From: Bursaphelenchus xylophilus | Lineage: Eukaryota; Nematoda; Chromadorea; Rhabditida; Aphelenchoididae | Reading direction: 5' to 3' | NCBI GenBank assembly: GCA_904066235.2 | Contig: CAJFCV020000001.1 | Coordinates: 5,456,001 to 5,520,000, forward strand | DNA: 64,000 bases | Shown: one piece after another, positions 36,189 to 47,062 of the stretch | How positions within the stretch are numbered: position 1 is the first letter of the stretch | How the letters are laid out: each line of letters opens with the position of its first letter | Program-made: the position numbers and the translations under genes | The notes under the pieces: generated by a model | Database searches by the model: none | Told to the model about the DNA's origin: nothing | Seen by the model: only the letters and a program-made list of their open reading frames with translations

Positions 36189-37990
36189 TTATTGCCAATC
36201 CTTATAAGAGACATCCTTGACGCTTCCATCTTTCTCCTTTTCCTTCTTCTTTTTCTGATCCTTCTTGTCCTTGCTCTTTTTACTCTTCTTGCTGCCCTCA
36301 TTCCTCTTCTTTTTGCTCTTTTCGCTTCGGTCTTTCTTCTTCTTACTCTTCATACTTTTCTCTTTTTTCTTCTTTTCTTTCTTGCTTTTCTTACTTTCCT
36401 TTGATCTTTTTTTGCTCGAAAATCCCTTCTCACTTTCCGTATCCATTTCCAAACTCTCCTTCTGACTAATAGTGCCTTCGCTTAGTTCTGGCGTCATCTG
36501 TTGGGGATCCATTACTTGAACCATCATTCCATTCTCACTGTCTACCTTCATCACTGCCGTTCTGACACTCGACAACGAGCCCATCATGCTAGGAGTTCGC
36601 AGTTCGGTGCACAAGGAGGCCAACTGATTGTTTTCGAGATCTCTCTAAAGGGTTTTTATGTTATCCATGAGAGGAGGTGCTCACCTTCAAATTATTGGTC
36701 AAAACGAAGAAAGTAATGCAGAGGGCGATACTCAGCATGCTGTAATTAAACTGTCAATCCCTAAACCAATAAAAAAATAATAAAAATTATCTGTACTTTA
36801 TATTCAAAAATTCAAACCTAAGAATTTCCGCCAAAGTTTGGCATTCTTTTTCGATGCCAAAATAATCTTTTGTCAAAATTGGGATAATGGGTCATGTCAA
36901 TAAGTGAGTAATTTTATATTGAACCACAATTTTCTCGGCCTTCTCAAGACACTAATTTATATTATCCATCGCAATTTTAGGACTTTTTTCTAAAACTTTG
37001 CCAGTTACAATGTAAAAACCTACAAAACAACAGCCAAAACGGCTGTAACGATTAAACAGTCTTCTTTGCACCATAAATGAGTGATTGCATACCAAATTTC
37101 CCTCGATTCTTCGTTAAAATCCTCTTCCAAAAGTTTATTTTCCGCCGCAAAATAGGGATCATCGTCCTCTTTTGTGTCGACAAATGGCTTCGGATTGTAG
37201 TATCCGACGCCGTTTCGGAACTAAAATATGTTATTTATTGAAGAGGACATACAAACTCGAACAGACAGTCGGAATCCTCTTCTTTGGCGAAACCGAGTAG
37301 TGTAATATTCGCAAAATATTTCCAGTCATAGGTCTGTCGACAAGAGTTGCTTATTGTTTGTGTGTTGTTAAACTCCAGCTTCAGTTGTTGGTGGAGATCG
37401 TCAATGTAGATACGGAAGGAGCGATCTTTTCCTTGCTCCACTTCATCCATCAGATCATACACAATTTCACAATCATCTACGAGGATTGTGAAGCTGGAAA
37501 TGAAATCAAAATACGGTTTGGGGATTCAGCAAAACTTACTTCAGAACACAGTTTGTATTGTATGGCGGCGCTAATTTTTTGACAACAAACTCCTGATCAA
37601 ATGGTGGGATGACATAAATTAATGGTAAATAAGCACCGTAGGAGTCGAGATCCGGGCAAGTCGCGCTATCAATGAAGCTGAAATTACAGTAAACACTATG
37701 TAATAAAAACAAAAGTCAAGAAAATTACAGTAATCTCACAAAAAATTTTAAAAAAAACAATTGATTATCTACACGGTATAAAGGCTTAAATGTTCTCACA
37801 TTGGTCGCTGCGATGCCTGGAATCGAGTACAAGAAGTATTGTAAAAGTCGTCATCATCAATCAGAGGTACGGTAGTATTGTCTATTATCTCCGTTTGCGG
37901 CTCATTTGATGAATTTGATGAAACTGATAACATTAAACTTTCAATCCGGTATCCAAGGGAGATTATCAGGAGAAATCTGGTATCCCACAT
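36189..37990 (-). CDS. Type I membrane protein with Lys-rich tail (paralog B)
   Basis: Six exons (37800-37990, 37540-37677, 37253-37493, 37024-37220, 36685-36739, 36189-36644) give 1,278 nt and 425 residues with consistent phases. An N-terminal hydrophobic segment (FLLIISLGY) is followed by an acidic, N-glycosylatable linker, then a Cys-containing extracellular domain (CPDLDSYGAYLPLIYVIPP; SCRQTYDW; DCLFEF). The TM segment is split over exons 4 and 5 (CLIVTAVLAVVL|FMLSIALCITFFVL), exon 5 being exactly 55 nt as in paralog A. The tail is a long KSKK/EKKKK-rich tract ending KDVSYKDWQ. Only 200 bp separates its stop from the start of paralog A, so co-transcription is possible. The family is unrecognised. 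Confidence 0.78.
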
Positions 37991-38202
37991 GGCGGGAACT
38001 CACGGAATCCGCCGCAAATTGAGCTGCCGTAACTTCAGAATGAAAGATATCATTGTATTTTGGCCAAATTTTAGAATTTACTGTTGTTGTTGTGGGACCA
38101 AAAATATGATTACTTATAAGGCGTGAGCAATGTGTATTTTAAAACTAATATTAGGAGGGCTTTCGATTTCAAAAAATCGTCTAAAAAGGCCAAAAAGTTA
38201 CT

Positions 38203-38219
38203 CGCTCCCGGGTGGACTC

Positions 38220-38273
<54 letters not shown>

Positions 38274-38276
38274 AGC
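38203..38276 (-). tRNA. tRNA-Asn (anticodon GTT)
   Basis: Read on the minus strand it folds into a full cloverleaf of 74 nt with acceptor stem GCTTCCG/CGGGAGC, D-arm GGCGCAATCGGTTAGCGC, anticodon loop CTGTTAA (anticodon complement at 38240-38242) and T-arm GGTGGTTCGAGTCCACC. The downstream CTTTTT (38192-38198 on the + strand as AAAAAG) is a Pol III terminator. No intron. Confidence 0.96.
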
Positions 38277-38376
38277 ACGCTCAAGGCGCTCAGAAGAATG
38301 TGGGATGGCCGAAAAGGAAAGAGATCGGTTTGTTTCCAGGAAAATGTGCGAGAATTATCTGTGCCTTGGTCAATAG

Positions 38377-38433
38377 ACATGGCTCTCGGGCCTGTCCGGT
38401 CAGATGGTAGTCAAGTCCGGCCCGGTTAGGCAC
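38377..38433. repeat. Fragment resembling the hAT-like terminus
   Basis: ATGGCTCTCGGGCCTGTCCGG ... GTCCGGCCCGGTTAGGCACG resembles the terminus and subterminal tract of the element at 31270-32071 (TTGGCTCTCGGGCCGGCCCGG). It has no matching second end, so it is probably a decayed fragment. Confidence 0.4.
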
Positions 38434-38596
38434 GTTATGTGTTCTAATATAACAAAAATTGCAATTAGCTAGCTAAAAGCTTCAAAAAATAAAGAAACCC
38501 CACAAGAATTAAAGAAAATTTCACTTTTTTTTTTATTTGTGGAAGTGTTTGATGTTTCATTTCAATTTTTGTCTCACTCCTCGGCACGGTGCAAAA

Positions 38597-40162
38597 ATGA
38601 GTGAAGTGCTGAAAATGAAATGCCGAATCTGCAATCGGGACTTTGTGGAGACGGAAATGGTGCAGATATGGCCTTGTCTGCATATGTTTTGCCCTAAGTG
38701 CATCGACATTCATCGACAATCTTCCAAGGCAAGATAAATAACAAAAAATTGTCCAATTTTTTTATTGAAGCGACGGCGTAAATAATAACTTCTCTCTGTA
38801 ATTAGGAATCGGTTTGTTTTCAGCTCTGCCCAGCCCCGGATTGCTGTAGTCTGATCAAGATTTGCGATGATTTGAAGTGGAATATGTGCGAGAATTACCT
38901 CTGCCTCCGTCGTCTCTCTCCTCCCGTGGATCTGTACAAAATGAGTGGATGTGGACACGAGATTTGGTCGGTCTTTTATTCGGATGACGTTTCGAAACCA
39001 GACTCTTTGCAGTGTCCAATGTTTCACCGATGCCTCAAGAAGAGAGCCCCAGATCTGCCCGGTCCTCAAATGTGGAGGCCCGTTGGCCGAGGAAGATGAC
39101 GGAGAATGTGACGGTCAATGTCACAAACAGCAAGAGCCGGACAAGTTGATCACCACTGTCTGCTGTCAGGCCAAGTATTGCCATCCGTGCTTCGCCAAGG
39201 TCCACGGTGTCCCGGATGTCAGCAAAATGGATTTGAGTAAGAAAATTTTTGTTGTAGTAGGCAAGATTGGTGTAATTTATGGCTGTAATAGAAATATAGT
39301 AAGATAGAACGTAAAAGTGAAATGATTTAGAAACCACCCGATGCCCCCAGGGAAAATGCGTGGACAAAGAGCAACGTCGGAGACACAGCCGGCACAGGGG
39401 AAATACCCCGGCAACTCTGTCCAAATGCATGGGCTATCCTGATTGCACGGGAGAGGCCCTCAGGAACTTCCCATCGGAACAAGAATGCGATCATGAGGTT
39501 TGCCTCAATTGTCTGGATCGAATCATCACCGAATGCACCAACAATGGTGAGCTTGATCAAGTGTAATATAAAAAGTATTGCAGATAATCTCCCATTGTGT
39601 CCCAACGATCAATGCCGTCTCCCCTATCGGTTTGAATCAGTGGCTGCGCTCAAAGCTCTTCTCCCACATCATGCCAAATACTTTGCGAACCTCGCCCTGG
39701 ATGTCACCCATGGATACGAAGCGATCCGAGATGACACGGTTACTGTAAGTAATCTTTGTAAATAGATTTTACAATTTGTTTTTCCAGGCCATTGATGTCC
39801 ACCCTTTCAAACCGAATGAAAAGCGATCGTTTGACATGAAATGCAGCGTTTCTGAAGAAGACGACCAAGGCCCGTGTTTGATCACGTTTTCAAAAGATGG
39901 AACCCTCGGAGAATTGTTAAGGGAAACGAGAAGAACTCTCAAGATATTACCCACGGACAAGGTCTACGGATATTTTGTGAGAAGGGAAGATGCGGAAGAT
40001 GAGCAGTTGATTGTAAATCATCAGACCAGCAAGAAGCCGGTCACTGATTTTAATTTCGATCTGGACACTCATCTCATCATCGATGTCACTGGAATTGTGA
40101 TGACGAAGAAACAGAAGGCTGATAGTGCCGTCAAGAGCCAAACCAAGAAGTCGAGGGGTTAG
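38597..40162 (+). CDS. Multi-RING zinc-finger protein, probable E3-type ubiquitin ligase
   Basis: Exons: 38597-38728, 38824-38966, 39013 to about 39199, about 39351-39546, 39584-39744, 39788-40162. It has repeated Cys/His zinc modules: CRICNRDFVETEMVQIWPCL then HMFCPKC; CGHEICVQCFTDASRREPQI then CPVLKCGG; and CDHEVCLNCLDRIITEC then CPNDQC. The C-terminal 120 residues lack Cys pairs. Intron 1 is GC-AG (AAG|GCAAG). Intron 2 is only 46 nt; removing it restores the second RING. The exon 3/4 junction is unresolved: the obvious donor at 39237 gives the wrong phase for the RING-containing frame, while a weaker donor at 39200 fits. Family knowledge: such multi-RING proteins commonly act in ubiquitin transfer. 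The precise family is not assigned. Confidence 0.75.
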
Positions 40163-41767
40163 AATGGAAAATATTAGGGGTCAATTTTATAATATAGTAG
40201 ATGAATATATTGTACTTGATTCACAGTGAGATTGTGAAGTGATATCAACACATTTTCTGAAAGATTATTGCTTCCATGATTCTATGCGGATTCCATTTCT
40301 TGAGTCATCATAGCGTACCTTTTGTCCTCTGCACATTCCGCTCAATAATTGCCGACCAGGCGAAATGATGATAATTCTTGACAAGAACTGTTTTCCCCGA
40401 TCAAATGGAAGCCATTAGAGTTCCGACCACTGATAAGAGCCCTCAGAGGGACCCGTTTCATCATCTTCATAGATTTCCATGGTTTACGGTCAAATCGGGA
40501 AAGGCTCAGAACTCGGGATACGTGCTGTCAAGGAAATTGGGAAGATAAGACGTGCAGACCTCGAAGAAAGGACTACGTGTGTTTGAGGAAACGATGGAAA
40601 ACAGGGAATCACTGATAGGAACCGACCCTCGAATATTGGAAAAGTCACGGGTCTCGAGAATAAGGCGCAAATAAATACATATTCGGATGTTGATCAGAAT
40701 TAAGGAATTGAATGGAATCAGGTGATTGGGGATCAAAGATTAAGACTTGAACATAAAGATAAAACTCATTTATATGTCGTCTACCACGAGTGTCCGATCC
40801 ATGAACCTCGAATATCCAGAAAACTCGAATACGGCACTAGAGATACCTAAACTAATATAATATTTTGTAGTAAATATGAGTTTTGACCTTCAAATAACCT
40901 ATAAATATAGGGTATTGAATGGTAAACAGAATTTTGAATGGCCATGGCCATCTGTTACAGGAAGCCACATCCCCTTCGCTTTTTTTTCCCAAGATTTTTC
41001 GCGTTTTCGGGGTTTCTTTTTCGGCCATTTTTCGGCTCCGGACAAAAAGTTGTTTTGTTTATTTTCTTTCACCTTGTTTTCTGTCGAAATCTTCGTTTTA
41101 GCTTGTGAAATCTCCAAAAAATATATAAAAGAGACTAAAAATCTTCTGACTTTTGTTTTCCGGCCAAATCTTTGGTATTTCTAACCTAAATTTGAGGGTT
41201 TTCTTTAGATTTTCTTTGCATTTATCGTTTAATAAGGCATGTATAAGGTTAAACAATGTTTTTATGGTCCATTAAGCCAGAAATTAACGTTATTTACAAC
41301 TAAAATTTCATTCGTTCGATCAAAAACTGCCTAATGGGAATGTTGAAATTCGTGTCAATTTTGATAGAAATCTGGTGGAAATTACACTGCACATGGTGTA
41401 TATAAGAAGGACATCAGTTATTGACAAACGAGAAGGGCTTTTCTTTCAGGTTTTACGCGCTTGTTACACCATTTCTGGAGTCGCCGTCTTTTGATGTGAA
41501 TGAGAAGGAAAAATGAGAATTGATGTCGATTGTAGGCATGATACGATCGTCCTTGTCTTTTTACTTTATTGTATTTTTACGCGTTCAGAATTATTTTCGA
41601 GGGATTGCGGGTTGAAACGAGAAGAAAATTATATTATAGTAGACGTCTGATGTAAGATGCATTTTTATTTGTTCTTTCGCTGCGAAAAGAAAAAGACTCC
41701 TCTCGAGGTGGTATTTTCTCCCTAATTTTGAGTAAAAGTTCTCGATTACAGGCTTCGTCCCTAAGAT
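40163..41767. other. Intergenic, upstream of ferritin
   Basis: AT-rich. A TATA-like GTATATAAGAAGG at about 41399 and acceptor-like TTTCTTTCAGG at about 41443 could mark an upstream promoter and 5'-UTR exon for ferritin. No coding gene is recognised. Confidence 0.35.
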
Positions 41768-42049
41768 TTATCATAAAACCTCTTATCAAAGTAGAACTGA
41801 TAAAATTTTGGGTATGGAAGTGTGCCTGCTTGATCGTTGCGGTGTATCTTGAAGGTGCCCGATCCTATTTCTTCAATTTGTCCAGTTGTTTTCCTAAAAT
41901 ATTTTTTCGGTCTTCACTATGCTCAAAATCTTTAAAAGAAGGTGGAGTTTCTTTATAAACGCGCTAATTTGGGCATATTTTTATCAGTTTGGGGCCGAGA
42001 AATAATTTCCTTACGTTTTATCAGCTAATTCGGCGTTCGGACATGATAA
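41768..42049. promoter_or_regulatory. Cluster of six GATA-type sites upstream of ferritin
   Basis: TTATCA/TGATAA occurs at 41768-41773, 41783-41788, 41798-41803, 41981-41986, 42018-42023 and 42044-42049, the last within GGACATGATAA. Family knowledge: C. elegans ftn genes are driven in the intestine by GATA factors (ELT-2) through an iron-dependent enhancer with paired GATA sites. A similar role here is inference. Confidence 0.45.
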
Positions 42050-42276
42050 AAAAGGTCGAAACACCTCAATCTTCCTTAGTTTTACATTGAGGAAGCTCCA
42101 GAGAGGTTTGCACTTGTTGGATGGTCCTTTTGCTAAACGAAAGATTGTCTAATTGGTGTACGGTTGCCTATTTGTGGCGTTTGAAATGTCCCTTCCTTTT
42201 CTTTCGTGGAATTCATTGCGATTTTTTGTCTACAATATTAACTGTTGATGGGTAACATAATAATCTAATTTCTTTC

Positions 42277-42278
42277 AG
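42277..42278 (+). promoter_or_regulatory. Splice or trans-splice acceptor in the ferritin 5' UTR
   Basis: TTTCTTTCAG lies 28 nt before the ferritin ATG with no in-frame start between. It suits a spliced-leader acceptor or the end of a 5'-UTR intron. Confidence 0.4.
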
Positions 42279-42306
42279 TTTTTACGAGTAAATTCCAATC
42301 ACAATC

Positions 42307-43022
42307 ATGGCAAACGAATCTCAGATCCGTCAGAATTTCGCCAGCGACCTCGAAGCCGCGATTAACAAGCAGATTAACATTGAACTTTACGCTTCTTACG
42401 TCTATCTGAGCATGGTGAGTCTTTCTCTTCGTTTTTATTATTTTAGCTTCAGTGTAATGATATACAGGGCCCTAATTGTTCATTTTTAGTCCTTCTTCTT
42501 CGACAGAGATGACATTGCCCTCCCGAATATCGCCAAATGGTTGAAGAAGCAGTCAGATGAAGAAAGAGATCATGCCCAAGCCTTCATGAAGTACCAGAAC
42601 ACTCGTGGTGGACGAATTGTTCTCCAAAACATCCAGAAACCCGAGAAGGATGAGTGGGGATCGGCGTTGGAGGCCTTCCAAGCTGCTTTGGCTCTCGAGA
42701 AGTTCAATAATTCGTCGCTTTTGGAGCTCCACAAAGTTGCATCCGATGTCAATGATGTCTCGGTAGGTTGACAAAAAAGTAGTGGATATGAGATAAGGCT
42801 AGAGCGTAATAGGCTTTAATCAAATGATTATATTGCGCTTGATCTTATCTAATTAATATTAATGATTTAATAATTATATAATATTAGGCCTGCGACTACT
42901 TCGAGAACAAATTCCTCGCCGAGCAAGTGGAATCCATCGAGGAGATCGGCAAAATTGTAACGAATTTGAAACGAGTTGGAAAGGGACTTGGAGAATTCAT
43001 GTTCGACAAGGAGTTAGAATAA
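42307..43022 (+). CDS. ftn: Ferritin heavy chain-type subunit
   Basis: Three exons (42307-42414, 42490-42762, 42888-43022) encode 171 residues, the usual ferritin H length. The four-helix bundle is collinear with animal H chains: [69 protein letters not shown] and [12 protein letters not shown]. The ferroxidase ligands are present (Glu and Tyr of ELYASY; Glu and His of EERDHA; Glu of LALEKF; Gln of LAEQV), so it should oxidise Fe(II) and store ferric iron in a cytosolic 24-mer. There is no signal peptide. I see no iron-responsive-element hairpin in the 5' UTR; upstream GATA sites suggest transcriptional control, as in other nematodes. Confidence 0.95.
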
Positions 43023-46000
43023 GTCTATCTGTAAATACGTGCCATCATCTCCAATCTCCCAGCCTTCCTAATCTATCAGTATTTTGTTCTAAGAATAAAT
43101 TAAAATTATCATTCGTGGTTTTGGACTTGGTTCTTGTCGGTGATGTCATGTGTAATATATGGAAGTTATATAAGGTTTGTGGACATACGATGTTAGCTAC
43201 GGCCGCTTTACATATTTTTAAAATGTTTTCCGTCATGTGTAATATATAAAAGTGGGAAAACTTGGTTGATGGATCGAAAATTACTATTGACCTTCCGTAA
43301 AATAAATTGTAGGCCAATTCCTGTCTTCCATTATGTATCTTTTAGCCACGTTTGTTCCTCATGTCCACTCGATTACCCTGCTTTAGATGACTGAATGCAG
43401 ACTCGGTCCGCCGAACCCTCGATTCGATTCCTCTCGCCGAATTAAAGGAATTAATTTGATACAAAAAATCCGTGTCAAATTCTCACTCCATTTTGCGCAT
43501 CCTCGACGATTGACCGGAGGGCAAAAACGATTTCGCCGAGGGTTCAGAGGAAAAGAAATCTCTTTTGTCTTTTTTTATTGCGGTGAGAATTAACTTTTGT
43601 GTGAGGGATTTGTGAAAAGGAGGTTTGCAAATGTTTTTGTGAAAATGCTTTTACTTTCGACGACAGTAAAAGTACAGTAACCTGAAAATATTAATTCGGG
43701 TGATAACTTTTATTTTTCATGTTGCGAATGGCCTAATAATGCTCTAGAATGTTGGTTTATGTCATTATTAATATTCAAGGCTTCCAAAACTTTCTGATTT
43801 CACCTTTTTGTCATTGTCTGAAATGTTCAAAATTGCTGTCCTTCACTCATTTTCCTCTAAAATTTGAATAATTTGTTTTTTGTTTTCCCTGGGGCTGCTT
43901 AGCTTTATAATTATAAATCAAAGGCTCGCGGCACAGATCGATTACCCCTTTTTTGTTAAGCGGACTTATGCCGGCTTCTTCCTTTCCTTAAAACCACTCT
44001 CTGAACGGCTTCCTTGATGGCTCTTGATCTCCACTTATGAAGCCGATTCTTTCGACGATCCGGCTTCTCGAATCTCCTTTGACTCCTTGAGCTTGGATAG
44101 AAGTGCCGAGACTGTTTGCTATGAACACTGTAAAATTTAGAGGCTTATTTTGGGGGTTTTGAAGATTTTTGATGGCTTTTTAGGCTAGGATACGATTTTT
44201 TTATTTGAACGGTGGTATTTGTGCTTGTTACTGCCGGAAATATTTCCCATGCCTTAAGGCAAATGTGGAATAGAATTGCGAAATTTACATTTAAGTTTCT
44301 ATGATCGAATTTGACTTGCCAATCCTTTATCATAATTATTTTTACAATATGTTTAATCTAGCCGAAAATTTTTTGCTCTGCTGAGATCCGTTTTTCGTAC
44401 AGATCACCTCTACTGCCCTCCGGAATGTTTATTTTTACTTTATTTTATATTCCTTCCTTATTGCCACTTTATTACGCAAATGTAAACCCTTCATCCCTCG
44501 TCACCTTACCATCCCAATTATTCGAAACACAATATTGTGAGGGGTTTCATAACTAGTTCAACTTTCTTCTACTTTCACTGAACTTCCATCCCCGATGAAT
44601 TTGTCGTTCCCCCTTTGAATATACGATGGAATTTGGAACACCGAAAGTGCAGGCATCAAGGCGATTCGGCGGCGGAAAGAGAATTAAAAACATTATTGCC
44701 TCAGGGGTTTAGGTGATTCCGAAATCGGCGGGGCTGACTCATTTATCCGGATACCGAAAAGGGACGCAATCCTGATAGGATTCGTGACGTTATCAGTGAT
44801 ATTGTAGTAGGGATGAATGGATGAAATGTTATTTTATTACCGTGTGTGGATGAAAAAAGTAAAGGTTGATATTAAACAAGATGTAATAGGGGCAAAGGCT
44901 AAGTTAGTCTCTCCGTTTTGTCATTTTGACCCCTTTGGCGACATTTTATACGATGAAAATATTTGATGACTAAAGCATGGTAAAGATAGTCTTTCCATAA
45001 ATTTAAATTTCTGTTAGTGAATGCCCTCGAGCATCGAAATGTTTTATTTTTTACATTTAGTGAAATTTTTATTTTTTAAAATAATCAAAACATGTTTTCT
45101 CAAAATTACAAAAAATTCAAGTATCCTCTATCCTCTACAGCTGCAGCTATATTACATACTTTCGATGTTTTTTCTTTCTATGACAAGTAATTGTTTCTTT
45201 ATATTTCCCTCCAAAATCGCAAAACTTGACTGTTGAGATCGCCGTTTGGGAGTTTTATATTGAATTTGAATAGCCTTGAAGGGAAATAAAGAGTAAAAGG
45301 GTCACTGAACCCGGTGGGTAATCGGATTCCATTCTGAGGATCGCTTTAGGAAAACGGCGGATTCGAATTAAACGGTCGAAATCCCAATCTTATTTTGGGT
45401 AATCAAAAATACGCTCTATTTGTGCGGATTTTACTTGATCTTTGCCCAATCTTTACTATATGTTTTGCTAAATCAATGCTTGCAATTGATGATATTGCAT
45501 ATCCAGCCAGATGAATCACTTTTCTGCTTGCCTTTCTCGGTGAAAAGTCTTGATAATCTTGATTTCGCTGACTTCTTATCGTAGGTCAGATCTCTGACCT
45601 CCAAAGCCGAACGCATCCCCTTCATATCTCTTCTTATTTGGGAGTTTATGGGTCTCAGGTGGGTGAGGTGTAAGCTGAGAACAGCTGTAAAGTTTCTTGA
45701 AAAAAGTGGAAAAGCATAGTAAGGTAAAATTCCGGAGGTTTAGTAGATTTGGGGGTGGTAGAAAGATGAATTTTTTATTGTAGATACTGTATATTGCAAA
45801 ATTTCTATGAAACAATGTGGATGAGACGTCTTCGAGAGACTATAAAATTAATTCAGAATAATAATAATTCAGATTTACCTATAGAAAAACAGGTTATCAC
45901 AACTTTTCGGGCGAAGACGTATATTATACTTGACCTCAGATTCATATTTTTCTCTCAACTCAAAAATTATCCTTCATTTAAAAAAATTTTGTTTCCAGAA

Positions 46001-47062
46001 TGATTTACAAGCCTTTTATCCCCAAATTAACCAATAAATGGAACGTTGCGCAGGCGCAATCGTTCCCCTGATCCGCGTTTGATTGATCATGTTGGCCTAC
46101 TTTAAAGTGACCGCAAATTCCTTTGCTGCTCTCCGTTCCAGGTCAGATTTATCTCGGCGATTCAACTGATAAAAGAGTTAAATAATCATCGGATACACTC
46201 TTTATTAGGCTCGATATCCATCTGTTTCATCAGTTTTTACTTTTGATGACTATTATGTCATGGATAATATAATTTAATGGCTGTTTTCGTAATTTATGTG
46301 TTTCGAAGCACATAAACTTTAAATGTAAGCCTATTAACAAGCGATTTGTGAATTTCTCGTCTGTTTATCTCATTCAGGAAGATCCATATTCCTCGGATAT
46401 GGACTCTTTTTTATACTTTGTATGCCATTCCCAACTAATTAATATCTTTTCAATTAAATCGACGAACGGACGGGGTCCGGTCTTCGCAAACGAAGGGGGG
46501 AGGGTCACTCGTTCGAAGAAGCCGAGTCGGTTCGTATCTCCTAGCTTCATCAATGTTAGACGACCTGTTGACCCGGCGATCTCATTCTCCGCTGGGGCGC
46601 TAATTAATCCAGTGGCTGTTAAAAAGTAGCCGTTAATTACTTCACCACAGCCGACTAGTTGTTTGTATTGACAAATTAGTGTCCTAATGGTACCGTGATA
46701 TTATTGTAGCCCTCGATTTGGGGCTACTGCAATATAAAATTCCTAAAAAGGCGTCCCTCCCTTTTCTTGTATGTATGACAATTCGGACTATGAATCTTTT
46801 CTCCACCTTCTTCCTTCCAAAAACTTATTATTGCCGTTCGCTCCATTACCTTGACTTGCCCTTGACTTTGGATAATATTTATTCAATTACCCCTCCATTA
46901 TTTTTTACCATAATTTTTATATTACACTTGGCATTGGTTCGAGGATTCAAAGAATCATTTGATTACATTGTGACAGCCTCTAAATGCTGATGTTTCCAGG
47001 TTCATACAGCCCCAGCGACGCCCGTTATTGGAGTGGGTAAGCGGCGCTCCCTTCTTTTTCAA
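43023..47062. other. 4-kb intergenic region before the NOAH-like gene
   Basis: The ferritin 3' flank has AATAAA near 43096. Two copies of CATGTGTAATATATRRAAG lie at 43144 and 43234. The remainder is AT-rich with isolated short frames lacking coding character and no RNA gene. An acceptor-like TGTTTCCAG ends at 46999, 63 nt before the NOAH start. It probably contains the large promoter of that gene. Confidence 0.45.

Noticed and set aside
38203..38276. The tRNA-Asn as part of a tRNA-derived repeat
   Set aside because: It has a complete cloverleaf, discriminator base and terminator, unlike the two tRNA-like modules inside the PIF-like elements.
43387..43593. 68-codon frame downstream of ferritin
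   Set aside because: Short, without domain or regulatory context.
46348..46629. 93-codon frame upstream of the NOAH-like gene
   Set aside because: No homology, no splice context and ordinary intergenic composition; kept as non-coding.
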